The notes: generated from the letters alone by a model not told the origin. 64,000 nt of DNA from an uncultured Butyricicoccus sp. (GCF_944381005.1 NZ_CALWJM010000002.1:62001-126000), one strand, 5' to 3'. Positions 34,523-43,075 are shown, numbered from the stretch's first letter. Made by a program: numbers and translations.

Positions 34523-35572
34523 TCAAGTATCGGCAAGCTGTTTGATAATACCGCACGCTTTATAGTTGATAAGCGGATAGGGTTCGACCGGCACGCCTTT
34601 TTCTCTCGCAAGCTGGTATAAATGCGATAGTTCCGGGCTGTCCACCATATCTTGCCGTACCAACAGTTTCCACGGCAGACGGCGCAGCAGTACGCGCGTG
34701 GCCTCACCGATGCCGGGTTTTACAAAATTGATGTCGGACACGCCAAACGATTGAGCAACCTGTTTTGCCTCCTCTAACCCGCTGTGCGGCAGCGTGACCG
34801 GCGGCAAATCGGGCGCGGTGTCGAACCGTGCGGCAATCGCGTCTAAAAATTCATAGGAGCGGTCTTGCGCCGCCAGTTCACCGTAATAGGCCGCGCCGTG
34901 AAAGTCGTCGGGGCCAATCAAATCCCCGCGCAAAACCGTGCGGCTGATAAGCCCGGAAACCGTGCTGTTCAGGCACGAACTGGCAATCAGGAAGTCGGCA
35001 TGGGTGCCGCACTGTTCGGTTAGGCCAGCCGGGTCGGACAGCACGGCAAGCTGGTCACTGACACCCGGATAGACCGCCAACTCTCGGCGCAGTTCGGTCA
35101 AAATCGCGCCCTTTCCAATCCAGCCATCTACAAATTGCAGCGACTGCGCCGGATAACGCGCCAACAGATAGCGCATGGCGTTGGCATCTATGCCGCGGCC
35201 GCGGATAATCGAGATACCGTAATGGGGCGCGTCTATCCCATAGTGCGCTTTGAGATACCAGCGCAGTAAAATACCGATGGGCACGCCCGCGCGCGCCAGC
35301 GACACCAGTACCACCGATTGCCCTTTGCTGGCATAGATGGCGCGCGCGCAGGCGCGCACAGCGGCGGCCGTGTGGTCGGCCTCACAGGTAAGCGCCCGCT
35401 CGTATGCCTCGATATAGCGCGAGCTGGGCACATACTCGGCGGGCAGCATCTCGGAATAGTGCGTGCCCGATTGGATAAGCACTTCGCGCTCCTGTGCGCG
35501 CAGCGGGGTGAGTTTTCCGGTGATATCCTTGAGCAGCAAGGTCACATCGCTTTCACGGTAACTTGATTTCAT
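34523..35572 (-). CDS. StiP-family (PRTase-type) Ter-module protein
   Basis: 349-residue protein of the StiP family (often annotated cysteine protease StiP), grouped with phosphoribosyltransferase-like proteins of Ter islands. It has VLVSLARAGVPIGILLRWYL, HYGISIIRGRGID and FVDGWIGKGAIL, the last resembling a phosphoribosyl-binding loop. The C-terminal GIGEATRVLLRRLPWKLLVR is typical of the family. The start at 35572 lies after GGAGG and overlaps the upstream stop by 4 nt. Neither protease nor transferase activity can be shown from sequence. Confidence 0.78.
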   Translation of the reverse strand: MKSSYRESDVTLLLKDITGKLTPLRAQEREVLIQSGTHYSEMLPAEYVPSSRYIEAYERALTCEADHTAAAVRACARAIYASKGQSVVLVSLARAGVPIGILLRWYLKAHYGIDAPHYGISIIRGRGIDANAMRYLLARYPAQSLQFVDGWIGKGAILTELRRELAVYPGVSDQLAVLSDPAGLTEQCGTHADFLIASSCLNSTVSGLISRTVLRGDLIGPDDFHGAAYYGELAAQDRSYEFLDAIAARFDTAPDLPPVTLPHSGLEEAKQVAQSFGVSDINFVKPGIGEATRVLLRRLPWKLLVRQDMVDSPELSHLYQLAREKGVPVEPYPLINYKACGIIKQLADT

Positions 35573-36681
35573 GCGTTCCTCCATTCCAGCACCTTGACCT
35601 GTGTGTTGCCCGCCTGTGCAAGCGCGGCTTGCAGCGTCTGCAAACCATGCTCTGGGTGTTGCGCATCGGTCACGACATACACTTGGTCATAGGCCGCCAG
35701 ATTGTAAAGATAAGTGATGCGTTCGGGGTCGTACAAACTGCGCAATTCGTATCGGGTGTGCAATGGGTAATCCGGCTCACGGCTGGGCAAAATGGGGCTG
35801 CGCGTGGTGGCATGAAAGTGTACGGTGTACCCATCTTGTTCGAGTGCGTGCCCGACCAGCAAGCCCGGATACATACATTCCTCAGTGCCCAGCACCAGAA
35901 TGTTTTGCGCCCGTTCGAGCAGCGTGTGCCGAGCCACCTGTATCAAATCATCTATCGCGGTCTGATAGGTCTGCGCGCGGCACACCAGACGCATATCCTG
36001 TTTGCCCGACACGGGCACAATCTGTGTGTCCTCGACCGCCTGCCGCTGCACCGAATGGCGCAAACCGTCGCCCGCATAGTGCCGCATGGTCTGTTCTAAC
36101 GCACGGTTATCGGTTTGCAGTAAAAAGCGTGTCCAAATGCCCTGTTGTACAAACTGTTCGCGCGCGGCATCGGTCATACCATTGAGCAACGAGGCAATGC
36201 CGAATGTAACATGCGGTACGGTGTATTGCTGGCACAGAACGTCCATCAAGTGACGGATAGTGTTGCCGGTCGTGACTTCATCTTCGGCAAAAATCACATA
36301 GCGCACCCGCGCCAACACTTCCGCCAGTCCACGGGTTGCAAGCCGCTGTTCGGTGGCGTGGCTGTGCGTCTCGGAAAAATACAGGAAATCGGTGTCGGGC
36401 ACGCTTTCGCGTGTGGTCTGCATGAGCCACACCTCACCGGGCAGCCGGGCGGCGAGTGCGGCACCGATGGCGGTCGCGGTTTCCGCGAAAGCGATGACCA
36501 GCGCCGGTGCATCCCCGACCACCTCGCACACGGACGCGCCCAGCGCGTCAAACACGCGCAAAGCCTTGTGCGGCGGCACGGGCACATGTTTGCCCTGCAA
36601 GGGATTGACCAGTAAGTAAGGGCGCTTGGTGTTATTTTCCCGACGCGCCACGCGCACCAAATCTTTTTGTTCAAAGTTCAT
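35569..36681 (-). CDS. Ter-module phosphoribosyltransferase with C-terminal TRSP domain
   Basis: 370-residue protein. The first part is a phosphoribosyltransferase with the PRPP-binding loop VIFAEDEVTTGNTI; the C-terminal part carries the TTRSPI motif of the TRSP domain and a conserved HTRYELRSLYDPERITYLYN. Such proteins belong to the predicted nucleotide-like biosynthetic module of Ter islands. The start at 36681 overlaps the lyase stop by 4 nt (ATGA), and its own stop overlaps the StiP start. Coupled translation of all three suggests a complex or pathway. Confidence 0.82.
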   Translation of the reverse strand: MNFEQKDLVRVARRENNTKRPYLLVNPLQGKHVPVPPHKALRVFDALGASVCEVVGDAPALVIAFAETATAIGAALAARLPGEVWLMQTTRESVPDTDFLYFSETHSHATEQRLATRGLAEVLARVRYVIFAEDEVTTGNTIRHLMDVLCQQYTVPHVTFGIASLLNGMTDAAREQFVQQGIWTRFLLQTDNRALEQTMRHYAGDGLRHSVQRQAVEDTQIVPVSGKQDMRLVCRAQTYQTAIDDLIQVARHTLLERAQNILVLGTEECMYPGLLVGHALEQDGYTVHFHATTRSPILPSREPDYPLHTRYELRSLYDPERITYLYNLAAYDQVYVVTDAQHPEHGLQTLQAALAQAGNTQVKVLEWRNA

Positions 36682-37634
36682 GGCTGTACTCCGTAAATCT
36701 CGGCGAGCGTGCAAATTTTGTGTGCCCACCGGGTATGGGTCTTGTATTCGTTCATGCGGCCGCCCGCTGCGCTCTTGGCAACCAGCACACGGGTGTTGCT
36801 GGCCATGTTCAAAATCTGGCGGGCATCGTCGTAATCTTCGCGCCGCACGCGCAACACCTCATTGACGACCGGAATCTGGTTGGGATGAATGACCGTTTTG
36901 CCGATAAATCCATTCAAAAAGTCGCGCTTTGTCTCGCGCAGCATACCGCGCCGCCAGTCGTCCCGCGCGTCGCTGAAATACTCCCAAACCGGCCCCGACA
37001 CCACATAATCGCGCGAAAAACAGGCTAAAATGTCGGTCAAGATATGGGCTACACAGCCGATTTCGTGAATACTTTCATCCACACGCCGGCGCAGTCCAAA
37101 CAGATGGCAAAAGTCATTGCCGCCCACGCGCACATTCAAAATTTGGTCGCGCTGGGCGTCGAACAAGGTCTTGAGCTGCCGCAAACGGGCGGGGCGTTGG
37201 TCTGGCTCGGCTAAATCCGGACTTTCCAAAATAGGCATCAGGTAAACCGGCTTGTCCTGCCGCCGGTTGACGCGCGCAACCGCGCTCAGATAATCGGGCG
37301 CATTCTCCACCGTGCATTTGGGCGCAATAAACCCGGTTAACACCGCACGTCCGGCATGTAACCGGGTATAAAGAGATTCTATCTGTTTGGGGTCACGCAC
37401 CCGAATGAACACCAAGGGGTGATAAAAGTCTGCTTTTGCCGCCGCAATGTCCTCCAATGTATATAAAACCTGTTCTTCGGCCTGCGGCACTGCCGCATCA
37501 CTAATGCTGTCCTCCAAGCACAGTGCCAATGAATACGGTGACGGGATGTTGCCCGATATCACCCGCCGCGCCAAATTTTGCTGATTGGCTGGTGTATAGA
37601 GCAGTGCGCCAACCGCATAGGGCGAAATATCCAT
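36678..37634 (-). CDS. HpcH/HpaI (CitE-like) C-C bond lyase of the Ter module
   Basis: 318-residue TIM-barrel protein related to citrate lyase beta subunit and HpcH/HpaI aldolases. Visible features are ALLYTPANQQNLARRV, the acidic ALCLEDSISD, FIRVRDP, and KTVIHPNQIPVVNEVL near the C-terminus. It is the first gene of the minus-strand Ter operon. The start at 37634 lies behind AAGGAAGGA. In Ter islands this family is predicted to make or break a C-C bond of a small metabolite; the substrate is unknown. Confidence 0.82.
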   Translation of the reverse strand: MDISPYAVGALLYTPANQQNLARRVISGNIPSPYSLALCLEDSISDAAVPQAEEQVLYTLEDIAAAKADFYHPLVFIRVRDPKQIESLYTRLHAGRAVLTGFIAPKCTVENAPDYLSAVARVNRRQDKPVYLMPILESPDLAEPDQRPARLRQLKTLFDAQRDQILNVRVGGNDFCHLFGLRRRVDESIHEIGCVAHILTDILACFSRDYVVSGPVWEYFSDARDDWRRGMLRETKRDFLNGFIGKTVIHPNQIPVVNEVLRVRREDYDDARQILNMASNTRVLVAKSAAGGRMNEYKTHTRWAHKICTLAEIYGVQP

Positions 37635-37945
37635 GATATCCTTCCTTCTCACGCACCCAATACCGGGTACGTTCTGTCTATTTTTATGATGTCTGCGCTG
37701 TATAACGTCATCATACCACGGTATGTCCGGTACATTTTATCGAAACAACTAATTTTCGTGCCGTGGGCTGGGTATTCGGACGCCTTTCGGCTATTATACC
37801 TTGTAACTGTATTTTTTTCAAATAAAGATTTTGTAAAATTTAGATATATACTGTACCTTTATTTGCCGTGTCCGCCTACCGCATTTCGACAATCCATGGT
37901 ACAATGAATATGTGAAATTTTATCCCCAAGGGGGGTTATCAAGAT
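37635..37945. promoter_or_regulatory. Divergent control region of the Ter island
   Basis: 311 bp between the divergent lyase and YceG-protease genes. It holds ATACCACGGTAT (37713-37724), a related TACCGGGTAC (37671-37680) and TCCGGTACAT nearby, plus a TATGATG/CATCATA inverted repeat (37685-37715). A plus-strand CGAAAC with CGTG about 15 bp later is vaguely ECF-sigma-like. TACAAT (37900-37905) could be a -10 for the plus-strand gene. I see no clear full promoter on either strand. Confidence 0.4.
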
Positions 37946-39409
37946 ATGCCACTGTCTATCCGGCAAAATCCCATGCAATTATCACAATTTCAAGCGTTTT
38001 GCAGCATTCGTGGACGTATTCACGGCACCTGTAAAGATGTCTATGCGCTCGAATGGCTCGGCCTGCCCGAACCGCGCGATGTGTTGACCCAGACCTTGCG
38101 CCATGCACAGGCGCGTGCACAGGCAGATGGTCATGTTTTTTTGTGCCTGTCCTCACTCAACACCCGACCATCTCCACAACAATCTGCCCAACTCGCCGCG
38201 CAAACCGAATTGCTGTTATCCGGTCAGCCGTTCACCCTGCCCGAACTGTCCGACCCGCTGCTGTCCGCGCTGCCCTGCACCGCACTGACCGCCGCGCTCG
38301 ACACCTACCGCGCCCAGCACCCACAGGCTTCGGCTTCTATGGTGCGCAACTGTGCGGTCAAGCTGTTGTGTGCGCTGACCCATTGTTTACCCACTCTGTT
38401 TCCAACCGGTTCGGCATCCGATAGCCCAAAATGCGTATGGCTGGGTGAACCTGACCCGACCGCCGTATTGTTTTTATCGTTGCTGCCCAAATTGGGCTGT
38501 GACGTTGCCCTATTGCGCCCAACCGGTACCCAACCGCTGTTGCCGGGCGCAAACGTGCTGACCGGCACACCCGACCCAACCTTTGAACCAGATACGATAC
38601 TGCGCACACTGTCCGAACCGGTACAGCAACCGGTCAAGCAGCCAGCTTCGACGGCTGGTGCAGCCTGTGCCGCGCCGCAGCCCGACAAAAAACCGGTCTT
38701 ATCCATCCCGCCCCACCCCAAACGCACGGCACCGCGTCCAGCCAGCACACCTGCGCCCGTGCCAGCTCAACCGGCTCCCGCAACGGCTGTATCTTGTCCG
38801 CAACCGGCTTCGGTTTCCAACCGCAACACGGTTCCTTTGGACTATGAAACGCTGGCCGGATTTGCACCGTCAGTCGTGATGATTGAAGTGTTAGGGCCAA
38901 ATGGTCAGCCGTGCTCGTCGGGTTCGGGGGTCATTATCGCCCCCGGCGGTATCATTCTGACCAACTTCCATGTCGTTTCCAATGGTATGGCTTATGCCGT
39001 TCATCTGGAAAACCGCGAGGCGGTCTATCAAACCGATGAATTACTAAAATATCACCGCGATTACGACCTTGCGCTGCTGCGTCTGCCCGGCTGTCAGGGC
39101 ACGCCCATTCCCCTTTATGACGGCCCACCGCTGGCGCGCGGGCAACAGGTCTTTGCGATTGGCAGCCCGCTCGGTCTGTTCAACTCGGTTTCTGATGGCA
39201 TCATTGCCGGATTCCGCACGCTTGGACAAACCGACATGATTCAGTTCACCGCGCCGACTTCCCCCGGCAGTTCGGGCGGTGCGCTGCTCGACCGATACGG
39301 CAACCTCATCGGCATTGTGACCGCCGGATTCACCGACGGGCAAAACCTCAATCTGGCGGTGTCTTATGGGGTCATTCGTCAATTTACACACGGCTTTTTG
39401 CCGTCGTAA
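37946..39409 (+). CDS. YceG-like module fused to trypsin/HtrA-type serine protease
   Basis: 487-residue protein with two parts. Residues 1-200 resemble the YceG N-terminal module: RNCAVKLLC (134-142) and LLPKLGCDVALLRPTG line up with RNAYIKFLCW and GCDILLLEPQGDG of YceG. A Pro/Ala-rich linker (about 225-295) follows, then a chymotrypsin-fold protease (about 300-487). The triad is complete: His342 in TNFHVVSNG, Asp374 in RDYDLALLRLPG, Ser443 in SPGSSGG. There is no PDZ domain, signal peptide or membrane helix, so it is probably cytoplasmic. It starts 311 bp from the divergent Ter operon and is followed by an AIM24 gene. I know of no named family with this architecture. Confidence 0.85.
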   Translation: MPLSIRQNPMQLSQFQAFCSIRGRIHGTCKDVYALEWLGLPEPRDVLTQTLRHAQARAQADGHVFLCLSSLNTRPSPQQSAQLAAQTELLLSGQPFTLPELSDPLLSALPCTALTAALDTYRAQHPQASASMVRNCAVKLLCALTHCLPTLFPTGSASDSPKCVWLGEPDPTAVLFLSLLPKLGCDVALLRPTGTQPLLPGANVLTGTPDPTFEPDTILRTLSEPVQQPVKQPASTAGAACAAPQPDKKPVLSIPPHPKRTAPRPASTPAPVPAQPAPATAVSCPQPASVSNRNTVPLDYETLAGFAPSVVMIEVLGPNGQPCSSGSGVIIAPGGIILTNFHVVSNGMAYAVHLENREAVYQTDELLKYHRDYDLALLRLPGCQGTPIPLYDGPPLARGQQVFAIGSPLGLFNSVSDGIIAGFRTLGQTDMIQFTAPTSPGSSGGALLDRYGNLIGIVTAGFTDGQNLNLAVSYGVIRQFTHGFLPS

Positions 39410-39442
39410 AGCAGCAATCACATATGATAAGGAGGATTTTTT

Positions 39443-40261
39443 ATGCGAACTGCAATTGGCACCCGTGAAAACATGCGGGTTTTGGAGGAATTTGAAAGCG
39501 GCGGCTTGCGCGTAGAAGTGTTGGAATATGAAAAACTATGCGGCCTGACCGACCCACAGATGGCGCAATCGGTCTACTTCATGGAACAGCAGCACATCCG
39601 CGCACGTCAAATCGCGCTGTACTTAAACAACGAAAAGGTCACGATTGAGCGCGGCGCTATGAGCTATTTTCAGGGCAATCTGCAAATGGTCAGCGGCGTG
39701 ACCGTGGGCAATGCGCTCGGCCGTATGCTGCGTGGTGCGGTCACAGGTGAACAGATGGCACAGCCCGAATATACTGGCACCGGTCTTTTGGTTCTGGAGC
39801 CGTCTTTCAAGCATTTTCTGGTGCTCGAACTGGCACCTGCCGAACGGGTCATTGTGGATGACGGCATGTTCTATTGCGCGCAGGGCAGCGTTGGCGTGCG
39901 CGCCGTCGCCCAGCGCACCCTGTCCTCGGCTGCACTCGGCGGCGAAAGCCTGTTCCAAACCGAGCTGACCGGGCCGGGTATCATCATTCTGGAATCAGCC
40001 GTACCCATGAGCGAAATTGACATCATTGACCTGCAAAATGATACGCTTAAAGTCGATGGAAGCTTTGCGGTTTTGCGTTCGGGCAATTTGGACTTCACCG
40101 TCGAGCGCAGCGCCAAAACGCTGGTTGGTTCGGCTGTCAGCGGAGAAGGTCTGGTCAACGTTTATCGTGGTACCGGTCAAGTTTGGCTTGCGCCCACGCT
40201 CAAAGTGTATCAATCGCTTTCTGCTGCGCTCCGGCCGCCGGTCGTCTCAAAACCCAACTGA
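39443..40261 (+). CDS. AIM24-family protein
   Basis: 272-residue beta-rich protein of the AIM24 family. It shows ERGAMSYFQGNLQMVSGVT, GTGLLVLEPSFKHFLVLELA and GPGIIILESAVPMSEIDIID, the repeated beta units of the fold. Function is unknown; members sit with TerD-type stress genes in several bacteria. AAGGAGG precedes the start and it follows the YceG-protease gene by 33 nt, so the two should form one operon. It is followed by a hairpin that overlaps the spoVAD ribosome site. Confidence 0.85.
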   Translation: MRTAIGTRENMRVLEEFESGGLRVEVLEYEKLCGLTDPQMAQSVYFMEQQHIRARQIALYLNNEKVTIERGAMSYFQGNLQMVSGVTVGNALGRMLRGAVTGEQMAQPEYTGTGLLVLEPSFKHFLVLELAPAERVIVDDGMFYCAQGSVGVRAVAQRTLSSAALGGESLFQTELTGPGIIILESAVPMSEIDIIDLQNDTLKVDGSFAVLRSGNLDFTVERSAKTLVGSAVSGEGLVNVYRGTGQVWLAPTLKVYQSLSAALRPPVVSKPN

Positions 40262-40276
40262 TTTGCTATTTTGCTG

Positions 40277-40305
40277 GTATAAATCCCCTCCTTTGCGGCA
40301 CACTA
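40277..40305 (+). promoter_or_regulatory. Sigma-G-like promoter of spoVAD
   Basis: GTATA (40277-40281), 17-bp spacer, CACACTA (40299-40305). It is one base off the sigma-G -10 pattern. The start site would fall near 40312, just before the ribosome site, giving a leader of about 16 nt. Confidence 0.5.
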
Positions 40306-40324
40306 GCCACATAGGAGGGGATTT
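40281..40324 (+). terminator. Terminator of the AIM24 gene overlapping the spoVAD ribosome site
   Basis: AAATCCCCTCC (40281-40291) pairs exactly with GGAGGGGATTT (40314-40324), followed by further T. The right arm is also the ribosome binding site of spoVAD (start 40328). Confidence 0.75.
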
Positions 40325-40327
40325 TTT

Positions 40328-41335
40328 ATGGCAAAACGATTGGGACGGCGCACCATCGCGCTTGACCCACCGGTTTATTTGTCGGCTCATGCCGCGATTG
40401 TGGGACAAAAAGAGGGCGAAGGCCCGCTGCAAGGCACATTTGACCTGGTTTCGGGCGATACCCATTTCGGACAAAAAACTTGGGAACTGGCAGAAGCCAA
40501 CATGCAGCGCATCGCCATTGAAACGGCGGCTGGGAAAGCGGGTCTTTCGGTTGCCGACTTTGATATGATACTGGCGGGCGACCTGCTCAACCAGTGTATC
40601 GGTTCTTCACTGGCTTCGGTGCGCAGCAACGTGCCCTTTGTCGGCCTGTACGGGGCGTGCTCGACCATGGCGGAGGGGCTTGCTGTCGGCTCCTGCCTGA
40701 TGAACAGTGGGGCGGCACGTTGTCTATGTGCGGCGGCCTCGTCGCATTTCTGCTCAGCCGAGCGGCAATACCGTTTTCCGTTGGCTTACGGTGGGCAGCG
40801 CACACCGACGGCACAGTGGACGGCAACTGCGGCCGGGGCGGCGGTGCTGACCGACCAGAAAACACCGGTGCGCGTGACGCATGTTGTGTTTGGGCAGATT
40901 GTTGACATGGACGTGACCGATGCCAACAACATGGGCGCGGCGATGGCACCCGCCGCCTATGATACGCTGTCCCATCTGTTTGAGGATACCAATACCCAGC
41001 CGTCCGATTACGACCGAATTTTAACCGGCGACTTGGCGCGCGTGGGCAGTCGTCTGTTGCGTGACCTGTTCGCGCGTGACCAGATTGACTTGGGGCAGCC
41101 CTATGACGACTGCGGTGTGCTGCTTTACGGCAGTGCACAAGATGTTCATGCAGGCGGGTCGGGCTGTGGCTGCTCGGCGGCTGTGCTGTGCGGCGACATT
41201 CTCGACCGCATGGAGCGCGGCGCACTGCATCGGGTCATCTTTGCGGGAACCGGTGCGCTGATGAGTCCGACTTCGGTGCAGCAGGGACAGGGCATCGGCG
41301 GCATTTGTCACGCGGTTATTTTGGAAGGAGCATAG
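40328..41335 (+). CDS. spoVAD: Stage V sporulation protein AD
   Basis: 335-residue thiolase-fold protein that binds dipicolinic acid for the SpoVA channel of forespores and spores. It carries the family segments GDTHFGQKTWELAEANMQRI, FVGLYGACSTMAEGLA and VFAGTGALMSPTSVQQGQ. GGAGGGG precedes the start. spoVAE follows after 3 nt. Its usual upstream partner spoVAC is 20 kb away in this window. Confidence 0.95.
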   Translation: MAKRLGRRTIALDPPVYLSAHAAIVGQKEGEGPLQGTFDLVSGDTHFGQKTWELAEANMQRIAIETAAGKAGLSVADFDMILAGDLLNQCIGSSLASVRSNVPFVGLYGACSTMAEGLAVGSCLMNSGAARCLCAAASSHFCSAERQYRFPLAYGGQRTPTAQWTATAAGAAVLTDQKTPVRVTHVVFGQIVDMDVTDANNMGAAMAPAAYDTLSHLFEDTNTQPSDYDRILTGDLARVGSRLLRDLFARDQIDLGQPYDDCGVLLYGSAQDVHAGGSGCGCSAAVLCGDILDRMERGALHRVIFAGTGALMSPTSVQQGQGIGGICHAVILEGA

Positions 41336-41338
41336 ACC

Positions 41339-41698
41339 ATGCAATATCTGCACGCTTTTATCATGGGCGGTGTCATTTGTGCGCTGTCCCAAATCCTGAT
41401 TGACAAGACCAAGCTCACTCCGGCGCGCATCTTGGTTGGCTGTGTGGTGCTGGGTGTCATTTTGACCGCACTCGGTCTGTATCAGCCGTTGGTTGATTGG
41501 GGCGGCGCGGGTGCAACCGTTCCCCTGTTGGGCTTTGGCTATTCGCTTGCCAAGGGTGTGGCAACCGGAGTAGCAGAGCAAGGATTACTGGGTGCTTTCA
41601 CCGGCGGTGTGACCGGTGCAGCGGGCGGCATTGCAGCCGCGATTGTGTTCGGCTGTCTATTTGCGCTGCTGTGCAAGCCGGTAGATAAGTCGAAGTAA
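41339..41698 (+). CDS. spoVAE: Stage V sporulation protein AE
   Basis: 119-residue membrane protein of the SpoVA dipicolinate channel with three or four helices. Typical stretches are FIMGGVICALSQILIDKTKL, PARILVGCVVLGVIL and GFGYSLAKGVATGVAEQGLL. It starts 3 nt after spoVAD, so it is co-transcribed and probably coupled. A GGAAGGAG ribosome site lies inside the spoVAD end. Confidence 0.93.
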   Translation: MQYLHAFIMGGVICALSQILIDKTKLTPARILVGCVVLGVILTALGLYQPLVDWGGAGATVPLLGFGYSLAKGVATGVAEQGLLGAFTGGVTGAAGGIAAAIVFGCLFALLCKPVDKSK

Positions 41699-41707
41699 GC
41701 ATATAAT

Positions 41708-41737
41708 AAAAAATTCCCGCCGAAGCGGGAATTTTTT
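41708..41737. terminator. Bidirectional terminator, spoVAE / SLH gene
   Basis: AAAATTCCCGC, CGAA loop, GCGGGAATTTTTTT, between convergent genes. Confidence 0.9.
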
Positions 41738-41773
41738 TATGAAAGCAGTTTGCCGTGCTGGGGGGCGAGGTAC

Positions 41774-43075
41774 TTATTGCTCGGTCATCTTGACATAGCG
41801 CATCAAAATCGTTGCAACTTCGGCTCTGGTGCTCTTTTCCTTGGGCGCAAAACGATTGTTTTCGCGTCCCTGTATGAGTCCAGCCGCCTGCATCGAAGCA
41901 ACCGCCTGTTGTGCATAGTCGCTGATTTGGTCGCGGTCAGCAAAATCTGCCGAGCCAGTCGGCAATGTGTGCCCCTTATAGGCGCTATATCGGCTCAAAA
42001 TCGCCGCGGTCTGTTCGCGGGTAATGCTCTGTGCGGGCGCAAACTGACTGCTGGACACACCCGAAACAATGCCGTTCGCCTTTGCCCATGCAACCGCATC
42101 GGCATACCATGTTCCGGCGGCTACGTCGGTAAATCCGGCCGCCTGTGCCGGTGCACTGTCACCCGACAGGCGATACAGCACGGTCACCAGCATAGCACGG
42201 TTCATGTCAGCATTGGGCGCAAAGGTGGTTGCCGAATCGCCTTGGAACAAGCCGCGCGCAACGACAAATGACACGGCCTCGGCATACCATGCCCCGGCGG
42301 GCACATCGGTAAACGAAACCGACGGTGCAGGTGTTTGGCTGTCCTCGCCGTCCTCAATTTTTTCAAACGTTACGACGACTTTATCGGTGCTTTTCAGTCC
42401 GGTCAACTTGCTTGTAATTTCGACTTCCTTGCCGTTGACCAGAATCTTTGCAATGCGGTATCCGTCATCGGGCGTGATGGTCACTGTACCGTTTTGGTCG
42501 GCCTTCACTTTGCCGCCGGTACCGCTGACCGAAACCGTCGGGGTCTTGTTGGTGCTCGAACTGCTGCCTGAACCGCTCGAACCGCTGCCGCTTGCGCTGC
42601 TGCCGCCCTGCGAGCCGGAATCGCCGTCTGTATCTCCGTTACCCGTGTCACCGGTATCCTGCCGAATGTCCAGCGTCAGTCCGGTCAGTTCGGTGCGGTT
42701 TAAGGCACGGTCGAGCAAGACAGCCTTGCCCGCTGCGGTCACTTCGGTGCCTGGCGACACCGAGAGTGTGCCAAAATCGAGTTTATCCGAATCGGCATTG
42801 AGTGGCGCACGCGACGCGATATACAGGGTTACGGTGTCGTTATCGACGGTTATCGCATGGCTTTCGGCCGTGCTTTCAAATTGTAGATTCTGGGCGTTCT
42901 TGACCGAGAAGGTGACCTCGGCCGCATAGCGGCCGGTGGTCACATCGGTCATCTGCACATGGGCAGTCGTTCCGGTCTGGTCAAAGGACATCGAAAGTCC
43001 TGCCGCAAACGCGGTCATCGGAAGCATTGTGGCCGCCGTCAGCACACAAATGCCCGTTTTTATCCAATGTTTCAT
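41774..43075 (-). CDS. SLH-domain surface protein with cohesin-like N-terminal domain
   Basis: 433-residue secreted protein. A signal peptide (1-24) precedes a beta-rich domain (25-140) whose YAAEVTFSVKNAQNLQFES and SDKLDFGTLSVSP resemble a cohesin-type sandwich. A Gly/Ser/Asp linker (141-178) follows, then a small beta repeat (180-240, GGKVKADQNGTVTITPDDGY) and three SLH domains (255-305, 314-363, 375-430), which anchor proteins to the cell wall. It lies 21 nt downstream of the dockerin-bearing M60 gene on the same strand. The cohesin reading is inference from pattern only. Confidence 0.82.
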   Translation of the reverse strand: MKHWIKTGICVLTAATMLPMTAFAAGLSMSFDQTGTTAHVQMTDVTTGRYAAEVTFSVKNAQNLQFESTAESHAITVDNDTVTLYIASRAPLNADSDKLDFGTLSVSPGTEVTAAGKAVLLDRALNRTELTGLTLDIRQDTGDTGNGDTDGDSGSQGGSSASGSGSSGSGSSSSTNKTPTVSVSGTGGKVKADQNGTVTITPDDGYRIAKILVNGKEVEITSKLTGLKSTDKVVVTFEKIEDGEDSQTPAPSVSFTDVPAGAWYAEAVSFVVARGLFQGDSATTFAPNADMNRAMLVTVLYRLSGDSAPAQAAGFTDVAAGTWYADAVAWAKANGIVSGVSSSQFAPAQSITREQTAAILSRYSAYKGHTLPTGSADFADRDQISDYAQQAVASMQAAGLIQGRENNRFAPKEKSTRAEVATILMRYVKMTEQ

